Assembly: GCA_016839545.1 (NCBI GenBank)
Contig: JAEOUB010000149.1
Coordinates: forward strand, 1 to 8,101
From: Candidatus Kariarchaeota archaeon
GTDB taxonomy: Archaea; Asgardarchaeota; Heimdallarchaeia; Heimdallarchaeales; Kariarchaeaceae
DNA: 8,101 bases
Direction of reading: 5' to 3'
Below the pieces are notes generated by a model. The model had not been told where the DNA came from and did no database searches. It saw nothing but the letters and a program-made list of their open reading frames with translations. Below are positions 1 to 5,539 of this stretch, piece by piece. Within the stretch, counting starts at the first letter, position 1, and every line of letters begins with the position of its first letter. A program made the position numbers and the translations under genes.

Positions 1-865
1 CCTCATAAGTGGTGGTGAGACCCCCCGAGCTGTACTCCCAGTTGACTGTACTGTCAATGACGAAAGAATAGGCATAGGTTGCAAAATAATCAAGGGTGGA
101 TTCTGACGCATCAGGCAGGCTGGCAATTGAAAAATAGGTAGATCCCAGTGAGATTGTAATATCCGAGGAGCCAGTCGAGGCACCTGACCATGTGGATCCA
201 GCAGGGGCAAATAGACCATAGTGATTGCCGCTGACTGTGGTAATTCCAAGATACTGGCCATTATCTGAATACACTGTGATAGCTCCTGTGAATTCTAAAG
301 TTGCATCACCCGCATTCAGGTCGAAGTAAACAAACGGTGAACCATGTCCAATAGTTGCACTTAGGTGGTTTGCACCATTTGCCATCACAATATCGGCAAA
401 CCAATCTGAGGTACTATCAAGCCGGGCATCCACAGGATCAAAGGCTGTACTCCCCACAATCATCTCAGACCGGTGCAGAAAATTACCCACACCAGTATTC
501 CAAGGATATCCAATTTCCATACCCATGGGTACAGCCTTGTACGCCAAGGGATGGGCGTACAAAGGGCTGGAATACTGTTCGAAAAAGACAGAACTGATCC
601 AATCATTTGTCGGAACCGGCCCTTCCAGATTATCTGTCTTCCAGATCGTTCGAGATGGGGTTGTTCCACTCGGAGTAGTAGAGTAGCTGCCAGCCCCTAC
701 AGAAACGATAGCATCAGGAGTGGTGGAGGAGGGCTGAGGGACAATATTCCCTGTAGATTCTTTTTGATCCAAGTCGTCTGCAGTCACTGAAACCGAGAGA
801 CTAAGTGCAGGTGAAATGATCAATCCTGCAAGCAAAAGAAACAGGAATCTCTGAGAAGAAAACAC
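1..865 (-). CDS. Exported GH81-like endo-beta-1,3-glucanase, N-terminal part (runs off left edge)
   Basis: Open reading frame of 288 codons that continues beyond the window edge, so the C-terminal catalytic part is not visible. From the GTG at 865 the protein starts with a typical signal peptide: an R6 basic start, a hydrophobic run at residues 7-20 and small residues after it. A Ser/Thr/Pro-rich stretch (about 35-72) comes next, then a block resembling the N-terminal beta-sandwich of glycoside hydrolase family 81: GPVPTNDW at 82-89, SPLYAHPLAYKA at 100-111, IGYPW at 118-122, GHGSPFVYFD at 173-182 and a W276...TTTY region at 276-287. GH81 enzymes cleave beta-1,3-glucans such as laminarin or fungal/algal wall glucan. 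An in-frame GTG at 919 would add 18 residues, but it places the signal peptide internally, so 865 is preferred. Family assignment is by remembered motif pattern; activity cannot be judged because the catalytic acid/base lies outside the window. Confidence 0.78.
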   Translation of the reverse strand, partial: MFSSQRFLFLLLAGLIISPALSLSVSVTADDLDQKESTGNIVPQPSSTTPDAIVSVGAGSYSTTPSGTTPSRTIWKTDNLEGPVPTNDWISSVFFEQYSSPLYAHPLAYKAVPMGMEIGYPWNTGVGNFLHRSEMIVGSTAFDPVDARLDSTSDWFADIVMANGANHLSATIGHGSPFVYFDLNAGDATLEFTGAITVYSDNGQYLGITTVSGNHYGLFAPAGSTWSGASTGSSDITISLGSTYFSIASLPDASESTLDYFATYAYSFVIDSTVNWEYSSGGLTTTYE

Positions 866-1052
866 TGTATCACAGGTAATTCTGTTGATAAAAGTAAAGA
901 AGAACTGAAACTGTCTCACTGATACGTAATTTAGAAATCATTGGACAATCCTGTGGAATAATAGATGTTTGCTCAATAACTACGCAGTATAGAAGAGGAT
1001 ATGGCGCCTTTGATATGATAGAAGAAGACTTGGGAGTTTCTATTGAAAGTAG
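866..1052. other. Intergenic region between two minus-strand exported-protein genes
   Basis: 187 bp holding the 3' end of the transcript from the 1053-2090 gene and presumably the promoter of the GH81-like gene. A weak TATA-like stretch (minus strand, around 883-895) lies about 25 nt before the GTG at 865. Another A/T-rich stretch near 926-934 is too close to the GTG at 919 for a leaderless start there. No strong terminator hairpin is visible; only pyrimidine-rich runs follow the stop at 1053. The stretch at 945-955 recurs in the promoter of the gene at 5540. Confidence 0.45.
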
Positions 1053-2090
1053 CTAAAAACCGCCAACTTTGGCATGAGTCACAATATAGAAAACTTCAGA
1101 GATACCTGACCCTGTTGCACCTGGATCTTGGATAGTTGTTAAGTATTGACTCACTCCACCGAGACTGCTCTCTACTACCAGGAACTGACCGGGGGCAGTG
1201 GTGAGTTCACCGTTGATACGGGGGAGATATTCAAGACCGGCATGAATGTGAACTTGTAGCAAAGTGTAGGGTGCATCCACATTATAGGTAACAGTTAGGG
1301 TTTCTGTCTTGCCATTATAGAGGAGATTCACAGTACCCACCAAGGTACCTTTATCGGAAGTATCACACTGTGCAGCTCCTGCCCAGAGTTCATATGTGAT
1401 ATTGAATCCACGGTAGGGATCATATGGCCCATTTGACCAACCCCAGTTGTTGAAATCACCTTCTCCGTTACCGTCATCATCGATGTCAAGGAAACAGGTT
1501 TCATCACCATTGAGACTCAATCCATAGGCGGTCTCATCACCAGTTGGTGGGTCATCGTCCTCTTGCAGACAGTACTCAAAGTACATTGCCCAGGAACCAC
1601 GTTGTGTGAACCGATCACCGTCACCCCAAGCAGTCTCTTCATCCTCAATCTCACCATCTACCACTCGAGCCACCACAGCGTGAGCAGCAATGAGGAAACA
1701 GTCCTCATCTCCGGGAAGACCAATCGAGTCTCTCATCTCTGAGATATCGAAGGTGTATGTGACAGACTGGGTCTCAGATTCTACTGAGAAACTGTCGCCG
1801 TAGTCAAATCTACCCACTTTGGGATTGTTATTACCTGCCGTGGGAAAACCATCAAAATCTGCTGCGAGGTGCAGATGGGTCTCAAGGATGAACCAATCAT
1901 CAAATGTAGTGTATGTCACATAGACATTGGTGTCATCATTGGTAACTGTGACACTGCCAACCACTGTGTTTTTCCCCGCAACAAGATCGACAGTCATTGG
2001 GGTAATTGCGGCATTGATAGAGACGACCATAAGGCTCATCATAACCAGTGAGGCAGCAATTCCGAATACTCCTGCTTTCATTGTAATCAC
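1053..2090 (-). CDS. Exported beta-rich protein of unknown function with internal duplication
   Basis: The protein begins with a signal peptide (K5, hydrophobic run 8-25, small residues ending near A27-A28), so it is probably secreted or surface exposed. The mature part has no other clear membrane segment. Two related modules can be seen. Module 1 is at about 40-142, with GSVTVTN, ETHLH at 70-74 and AAHAVV at 135-140. Module 2 is at about 247-342, with GTVNLLYNG, QVHIH at 279-283 and VTHAKV at 337-342. Between them lie an acidic stretch (174-186), a DxDxDG calcium-loop-like stretch at 202-207 and a WGWSNGP block at 216-222. The HLH/HIH and AHA/THA histidines recur at matching places. I recognise the WGW-NGP / AGAxQCD / GTLVGT pattern from uncharacterised secreted proteins of many bacteria and archaea but know no function. 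The listed start is a GTG; the ATG at 2081 (three codons later, MKAGVFG) is the more usual signal-peptide start. An adhesin or carbohydrate-binding role is only a guess from its neighbour. Confidence 0.85.
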   Translation of the reverse strand: MITMKAGVFGIAASLVMMSLMVVSINAAITPMTVDLVAGKNTVVGSVTVTNDDTNVYVTYTTFDDWFILETHLHLAADFDGFPTAGNNNPKVGRFDYGDSFSVESETQSVTYTFDISEMRDSIGLPGDEDCFLIAAHAVVARVVDGEIEDEETAWGDGDRFTQRGSWAMYFEYCLQEDDDPPTGDETAYGLSLNGDETCFLDIDDDGNGEGDFNNWGWSNGPYDPYRGFNITYELWAGAAQCDTSDKGTLVGTVNLLYNGKTETLTVTYNVDAPYTLLQVHIHAGLEYLPRINGELTTAPGQFLVVESSLGGVSQYLTTIQDPGATGSGISEVFYIVTHAKVGGF

Positions 2091-2120
2091 GTAATATGTG
2101 GTTGATTCTTCTAGAAGGTC

Positions 2121-2129
2121 TATATTAAT
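2121..2129 (-). promoter_or_regulatory. TATA-like box of the exported-protein gene
   Basis: Read on the minus strand the site is ATTAATATA, close to an archaeal TATA box. Transcription would begin about 25 nt downstream, near 2097-2101, giving a very short leader before the GTG at 2090 or the ATG at 2081. No Shine-Dalgarno sequence is seen. Confidence 0.4.
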
Positions 2130-2198
2130 CTATTCCAGATGATCAGGCTAAAATGTCCCGGAAACAGTCTCATGAACGAGTATTATCAAAGATTAGAA

Positions 2199-2210
2199 AA
2201 ATTATATACC
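2199..2210 (+). promoter_or_regulatory. Strong TATA-like box, transcript unassigned
   Basis: AAATTATATACC is the best TATA-like match in the divergent region. Read on the plus strand it would start a transcript near 2228-2230, leaving a leader of about 160 nt before the methyltransferase ATG at 2391. It could also be read on the minus strand. Purely a sequence match. Confidence 0.35.
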
Positions 2211-2285
2211 CAATGTCAGTGGTAAATTAATTTCTGTCATAGAGAACCTTATCCAGGGAAATTCCATAGCGATAAGAGAAGATAA

Positions 2286-2313
2286 TTCACCTAAGGTAGA
2301 TTTTCCAGGTGAA
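2286..2313. repeat. Inverted repeat TTCACCT/AGGTGAA upstream of the methyltransferase gene
   Basis: Perfect 7-bp arms at 2286-2292 and 2307-2313 are separated by 14 bp. The left arm overlaps a smaller palindrome ACCTAAGGT at 2289-2297, so the ACCT/AGGT half-site occurs three times within 28 bp. This could be an operator for a dimeric regulator or a hairpin in a long leader; chance cannot be excluded. Confidence 0.35.
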
Positions 2314-2390
2314 GAGAGAATCATTTCTTCTGTTCAATACCCTGTTGCTTAACCACGAACAGTCTTATTGCAGTAGGTACACATTACGGT

Positions 2391-3014
2391 ATGATACTCA
2401 AAGAAGGTATTAACGAGTACTTGCACAACATCATACCTGACCGTGATGAGATCCTCTTAGAGATGGAGGCATACGCCAAAGAGAACAAATTCCCATCCAT
2501 TGGTCCCCAGGTGGGTCAGGTATTGATGCAATATGCCATGCTGACAGATGCCAAGCGGATTTTTGAGCTTGGATCGGGGTATGGTTACAGTGCCATGTGG
2601 TTTGCCCGTGCTACGTCAGATGACTGCCACATCTATTGTACTGATGGTGATCCCGCAAACAGGGATATGGCGGATGAGTACTTCAAACGTGAGGGTATCA
2701 CGGATAGGGTTACCTTCTTGGTGGGAGACGCGATAACCCAGTTAAATTCCACAGAAGGAGAGTTTGATATCATCTACAACGATGTCGACAAGCACGGCTA
2801 TCCTGCCGTCTATGATGCAGCCATCCCACGTCTACGTAAGAGAGGGTTACTGATTACAGACAACACCCTGTGGTACGGGCGAATACTTGAACCAAACAAG
2901 AGTGAGGATACACTTGGAGTACTCGAGTACAACAACAAGGCATTCAATGATCCACGAGTACTGAGTATGATCCTGCCCATTCGAGATGGTGTCTGCGTTT
3001 CACTGAAGTTGTGA
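2391..3014 (+). CDS. Class I SAM-dependent O-methyltransferase (COMT/YrrM-like)
   Basis: A 207-residue cytosolic protein of normal length for the small O-methyltransferase family 3 (catechol/caffeoyl-CoA O-methyltransferase-like). Motif I, ELGSGYGYS, is at 59-67 and binds S-adenosylmethionine. An acidic residue at D85 is where the ribose hydroxyls bind. The YNDVDK block at 129-134 and DNTLWYG at 157-163 supply the usual divalent-metal ligands (D131, D157, N158), so the enzyme appears intact. These enzymes methylate hydroxyl groups of catechol-like or other small substrates; the substrate here is unknown. No in-frame start codon is obvious upstream, and the N-terminus (IPDRDEILLEME) is where this family normally begins. 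The stop lies 4 nt before the GNAT gene, so the two are very likely co-transcribed. Confidence 0.9.
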   Translation: MILKEGINEYLHNIIPDRDEILLEMEAYAKENKFPSIGPQVGQVLMQYAMLTDAKRIFELGSGYGYSAMWFARATSDDCHIYCTDGDPANRDMADEYFKREGITDRVTFLVGDAITQLNSTEGEFDIIYNDVDKHGYPAVYDAAIPRLRKRGLLITDNTLWYGRILEPNKSEDTLGVLEYNNKAFNDPRVLSMILPIRDGVCVSLKL

Positions 3015-3018
3015 GTCA

Positions 3019-3447
3019 ATGAGATCTCCTGTGATGATGCAGCATGTACCCAAGTACATTTTCCAGGCATTTCGACAAGGAGATCTGCCATCATTCTCCT
3101 CAGCAAACGTGGTAGAACCTGAAAATGGGATCTCTTATATCCTGCCCACAGAGATAGGGGAGAATATCATTCTGGGATCGATGATCTACAGTATCCGCCA
3201 GATTGGCAGTTCAAAAGTTGCCAAATTGATTGATATTGAGATCAGTGAGCCTTACCGTGGCAAGGGATACGGCAAGCTCTGCGTAAATTGGCTGTTAAAC
3301 CAGGCAAAAAGTAACGGGGCTGACTATGTGCAGCTCTTTGTATTCGAGCACAGACAGCCTGCAATGGGTCTCTACGCCTCTCTTGGCTTTGAAATCCTCA
3401 AGACAAGAAAGAATGGACTGACTATGATCCATCACCTCCGAGACTGA
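3019..3447 (+). CDS. GNAT-family N-acetyltransferase
   Basis: 142 residues, the size of a single GNAT domain. Motif A is visible as IDIEISEPYRGKGYG (71-85), with the R80-G81-K82-G83-Y84-G85 acetyl-CoA pyrophosphate loop. Motif B follows as GLYASLGFE at 117-125, with Y119 at the place of the usual general-acid tyrosine. The N-terminal acceptor-binding half (1-65) is diverged, so the substrate (amine, amino acid or protein N-terminus) cannot be named. ATGs at codons 1, 6 and 7 are all possible starts; the first sits 4 nt after the methyltransferase stop, with no Shine-Dalgarno, suggesting coupled translation. The gene ends inside the left arm/loop boundary of a strong inverted repeat. Confidence 0.87.
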   Translation: MRSPVMMQHVPKYIFQAFRQGDLPSFSSANVVEPENGISYILPTEIGENIILGSMIYSIRQIGSSKVAKLIDIEISEPYRGKGYGKLCVNWLLNQAKSNGADYVQLFVFEHRQPAMGLYASLGFEILKTRKNGLTMIHHLRD

Positions 3448-3479
3448 TCGATACTTATTTCCTACCCGATCTCGGAGGT
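3434..3479 (+). terminator. Perfect 10-bp inverted repeat: likely terminator hairpin
   Basis: ACCTCCGAGA at 3434-3443 pairs perfectly with TCTCGGAGGT at 3470-3479 across a 26-nt loop. The left arm ends 1 nt before the GNAT stop codon TGA (3445-3447). A short T run (GTTT) follows but no long U-tract, so classic intrinsic termination is not certain. The right arm ends 4 nt before the TATA-like box of the aminotransferase gene, so an operator role or mRNA 3'-end stabilisation is also possible. Confidence 0.5.
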
Positions 3480-3483
3480 AATG

Positions 3484-3491
3484 TTTAAGAT
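3484..3491 (+). promoter_or_regulatory. TATA-like box of the aminotransferase gene
   Basis: TTTAAGAT is centred 25 nt before the ATG at 3513, preceded by purine-rich GGAGGTAATG where a BRE would lie. This spacing puts the transcription start at or next to the start codon, so a leaderless mRNA is expected. Confidence 0.6.
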
Positions 3492-3512
3492 TATACAGTA
3501 TAACCCCCAAGT

Positions 3513-4589
3513 ATGCCCCACAAGCGTCTGTGGATACCCGGTCCCACCGAGGTATCAGAAAAGAATCTGATGGCACAGGCACAGCCTATGATTGGCCATC
3601 GAGAGTCCTCCTTCACCAAGCTCTACACAGGTATCACTGACAAACTCAAGGAGTTCTTTGAGCTGGAGGAGTCACACGTGATTGTTCATACCTCCTCAGG
3701 AACCCTGTGGATGGATATCACTGGAAGAAACCTGGTGAGGAACAAGGCACTCGCAGCAACCTGTGGTTCATTCTCAGAGAGGATGTATGAAACATTGCTT
3801 GCCTGTGGAAAAGAGGTGGATCAGTATGCAGCAGAGTGGGGAACTGCAACTAAACCAGATGCCATCATGGAGCATCTTGATGAAAGCCATGATGCACTGA
3901 CCATTGTCCATAATGAGACCTCAACGGGGATACGCAATCCCACTACTGAGATTGGAAAGAGGCTGAAAGCCGAGTATCCCGAAACCATGTATATCATCGA
4001 TTCAGTGTCTGCACTCGGCGGAGATATGCTCCTACCTGAGAAAGATCAGGCAGACCTGGTATTTACTGCAACACAGAAGGCATTTGCATTGCCTCCCGGG
4101 TTATCTATTGGTATTATCAGCCCTGCAGGATATGAACGGGCTAAAACTGTGGATAACCGCGGGAGCTATACAGATCTTGTCGGTCTAATTGATTACTACA
4201 AGAAGAAGGGTCAAACACCATCCACACCAGCGATATCACTGCTCTATGCACTCGATACTCAACTGGATGACATGTTGGAGGAAGGGCATGCCAACATATC
4301 AAAAAGACATGAGGAAATGGCCAAATTCACACGAACTTGGGTCCAGAAACATGGTATGAAGATGTTCCCAGAGGAGGGATATGAATCAATAACTGTGTCA
4401 ACTATTGCCAATAACCTGGAAAAAAGTATTGCAGATCTCAACAAGGAACTTGCCACACGTAATCTCCATATCTCTAATGGCTATGGTCCCTTCAAGGAGA
4501 AGAATTTCAGGATTGGACACATGGGTCTGTGGACCATGAGTGATCTGAAAGAACTGCTGTGGCATATTGAAGAGATCTGGAACCTGTAG
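3513..4589 (+). CDS. Class V PLP aminotransferase, serine-pyruvate/alanine-glyoxylate type
   Basis: 358 residues, normal for the COG0075 aminotransferase family (fold type I, cytosolic). Family marks are WIPGPTEV near the N-terminus (7-14), GHRESSF at 28-34, HTSSGT at 59-64, HNETSTG at 133-139, and IDSVSALGG at 162-170 with D163 contacting the pyridine nitrogen. The lysine that forms the Schiff base is K189 in TATQKAFALPPG, TPSTPAISLLYAL is at 235-247, and R333 in FRIGHMG probably holds the substrate carboxylate. Such enzymes transfer amino groups between alanine or serine and glyoxylate or pyruvate. Within the family, phosphoserine, ureidoglycine or other amino donors cannot be excluded from sequence alone. 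The start follows a well-placed TATA-like box. The stop is directly followed by the GTG of the next gene. Confidence 0.9.
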   Translation: MPHKRLWIPGPTEVSEKNLMAQAQPMIGHRESSFTKLYTGITDKLKEFFELEESHVIVHTSSGTLWMDITGRNLVRNKALAATCGSFSERMYETLLACGKEVDQYAAEWGTATKPDAIMEHLDESHDALTIVHNETSTGIRNPTTEIGKRLKAEYPETMYIIDSVSALGGDMLLPEKDQADLVFTATQKAFALPPGLSIGIISPAGYERAKTVDNRGSYTDLVGLIDYYKKKGQTPSTPAISLLYALDTQLDDMLEEGHANISKRHEEMAKFTRTWVQKHGMKMFPEEGYESITVSTIANNLEKSIADLNKELATRNLHISNGYGPFKEKNFRIGHMGLWTMSDLKELLWHIEEIWNL

Positions 4590-5051
4590 GTGACCGGCAT
4601 CGATATCTCCAAGCTGTGGAAGCACAATCATAACGTCTCATTCTTGCTCGGCTCACGTCAGCTTGAATTCTGTGCCAGGTGTGGTGGAATGACTCTCGGC
4701 TTGGTTGCATGGGTATCGAGTATGATTATATTCAGTGGCCTTGAACTGATTGTTATGGAATCTACCGGATGGCAGATTGTTATCTATTGTGTGATCCTCA
4801 CATTGCCTTATGTTGTCTTATGGTTGGTTCAGGCTGCAGGAAAATACCACAATACCAATACTCAACGATTTATCTCAGGACTCATTTTCGGAGGTGCTCT
4901 GGCTCTCTTTGCTATAAGATCGGATGCATATCTGATCACACTTCCTGCCGCTTTAATCTGGCAAGCGATAATTTTGTTTGGTGGGATGCGATTGAAGAGA
5001 GGAAGAAAGGTAGATTGGGATTGTGAATCTTGTCAGCCATCATTATTTTAG
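4590..5051 (+). CDS. DUF2085-like small membrane protein with two CxxC pairs
   Basis: 153 residues. The N-terminal block FLLGSRQLEFCARCGGMTLG (18-37) resembles DUF2085 membrane proteins, which carry a similar CARCxG signature. The usual Cys-His pair of that family before this block is replaced here by H12-N-H14. Four hydrophobic segments are likely at about 34-54, 62-82, 94-110 and 113-132. After a basic stretch (RLKRGRK, 134-140) the short tail ends with C145-x-x-C148. With the basic stretch cytoplasmic and an even number of helices, both CxxC pairs would be on the same side and could together bind a metal or form a redox pair; this is inference. Translation starts at a GTG that directly follows the aminotransferase stop, so the two genes are almost certainly one transcript and probably translationally coupled. 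Function unknown. Confidence 0.78.
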   Translation: MTGIDISKLWKHNHNVSFLLGSRQLEFCARCGGMTLGLVAWVSSMIIFSGLELIVMESTGWQIVIYCVILTLPYVVLWLVQAAGKYHNTNTQRFISGLIFGGALALFAIRSDAYLITLPAALIWQAIILFGGMRLKRGRKVDWDCESCQPSLF

Positions 5052-5070
5052 TCATCTTGATTTGAACAGG

Positions 5071-5078
5071 ATTAATAA
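5071..5078 (+). promoter_or_regulatory. TATA-like box of the small charged-protein gene
   Basis: ATTAATAA is centred about 26 nt before the ATG at 5100, the spacing of a leaderless archaeal promoter. It suggests that the 5100 gene has its own transcript despite the short 48-nt gap after the upstream gene. Confidence 0.45.
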
Positions 5079-5099
5079 GAAGAAGACCTTCAGTAGCAT

Positions 5100-5480
5100 A
5101 TGGAAGAAGAGAAAGAAAAAGAGAAGGAGGGAAGAGCAACCAAGCTGGCTGATGGCATTGCTCAGAGCTATGAATCCGTTAATGGGATCATGAACAAGGC
5201 TGTATCGGAGTCGATCCGAGGTGCTGGCAAAATCATTGATGAGACACTGCGAGGGACAAAAGAGGGGTTTGACGAGGGTAGAGGTCCGCTGGCAAAAGTT
5301 GGAAAAGCCACTATTGGCACAGGGAAAGGACTTGTTAAAGGCACAAAAAAGGCAATAGAGCAGGTGATAGATACCGTCGATGACACCGTCAATGAGACGA
5401 TTGATGGTGTAACCAAATCAACGGATGCGATTACACCTGATTTTGTGAAGAAAACAAAAGAAAATAAACAAAGAGAGTAA
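5100..5480 (+). CDS. Small charged protein with amphipathic helices, function unknown
   Basis: 126 residues, rich in Lys, Glu, Asp, Thr and Gly, with no Cys or Trp, no signal peptide and no membrane segment. The N-terminus is an almost pure Glu/Lys run (MEEEKEKEKEG). A Gly-rich basic middle (about 60-84, with repeated GxxK-type steps) is followed by a regular helical stretch at about 85-110 in which Val/Ile recur every three to four residues. This pattern resembles heptad or 11-residue amphipathic repeats of LEA-, apolipoprotein- or coiled-coil-like proteins that lie on membranes or act in stress protection. That comparison is by composition and periodicity only; I recognise no family. It stands alone between the aminotransferase pair and the peptidase, with its own probable promoter. 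Its regular coding frame and start spacing support a real gene. Confidence 0.72.
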   Translation: MEEEKEKEKEGRATKLADGIAQSYESVNGIMNKAVSESIRGAGKIIDETLRGTKEGFDEGRGPLAKVGKATIGTGKGLVKGTKKAIEQVIDTVDDTVNETIDGVTKSTDAITPDFVKKTKENKQRE

Positions 5481-5496
5481 TTCGATAAACCTCAGG

Positions 5497-5530
5497 GTGA
5501 ATGAGTCTTTAAATATTCACAATCCTGTGA
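5497..5530. repeat. Inverted repeats around the peptidase promoter
   Basis: Two small dyads overlap the core promoter of the gene at 5540. GTGAAT at 5497-5502 pairs with ATTCAC at 5515-5520 across the TATA box, and TCACA at 5517-5521 pairs with TGTGA at 5526-5530 between the TATA box and the start. Sites at these positions are where archaeal repressors commonly act. The arms are short, so chance is possible. Confidence 0.3.
5508..5515 (+). promoter_or_regulatory. TATA box of the S9 peptidase gene
   Basis: TTTAAATA matches the archaeal TATA consensus exactly and is centred about 28 nt before the ATG at 5540. With no Shine-Dalgarno sequence, a leaderless or nearly leaderless mRNA is expected. 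It is the clearest promoter in the window. Confidence 0.7.
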
Positions 5531-5539
5531 TATCTCAGT

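Larger units (their letters stand above)
2091..2390. other. Divergent intergenic region with TATA-like box and inverted repeats
   Basis: 300 bp between the divergent exported-protein and O-methyltransferase genes. No convincing gene is present. It holds the TATA-like box of the minus-strand gene (2121-2129), a second strong TATA-like stretch (2199-2210) whose transcript is unclear, a 10-bp palindrome AAATTAATTT at 2224-2233, and an inverted repeat at 2286-2313. The box for the gene at 2391 is not clear: CTTATTG at 2364-2370 has leaderless spacing but is a poor match. Confidence 0.5.

Noticed and set aside
473..790. 105-codon plus-strand frame
   Set aside because: It lies wholly opposite the GH81-like gene, whose frame shows a signal peptide and family motifs; the plus-strand translation has no recognisable features.
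2120..2173. 17-codon minus-strand frame about 32 nt from the TATA-like box at 2199-2210
   Set aside because: Too short to support; ends in the TATA-like box of the next gene. Noted only because of its distance from a promoter-like site.
2224..2233. AAATTAATTT palindrome
   Set aside because: A/T-only 10-bp palindrome in an A/T-rich intergenic region is expected by chance.
2309..2413. 34-codon plus-strand frame from a GTG overlapping the methyltransferase start
   Set aside because: No ribosome binding site, weak start codon, out of frame with the real gene and no recognisable sequence.
3481..3570. Short frame starting at an ATG right after GGAGGT
   Set aside because: The Shine-Dalgarno-like GGAGGT is the hairpin arm and only 1 nt from the ATG, too close to act; the ATG overlaps the next gene's promoter and the frame runs out of phase into that gene.
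3295..3582. 95-codon minus-strand frame spanning the GNAT end and aminotransferase start
   Set aside because: It would run across the hairpin and a well-supported promoter, and its translation shows no domain.
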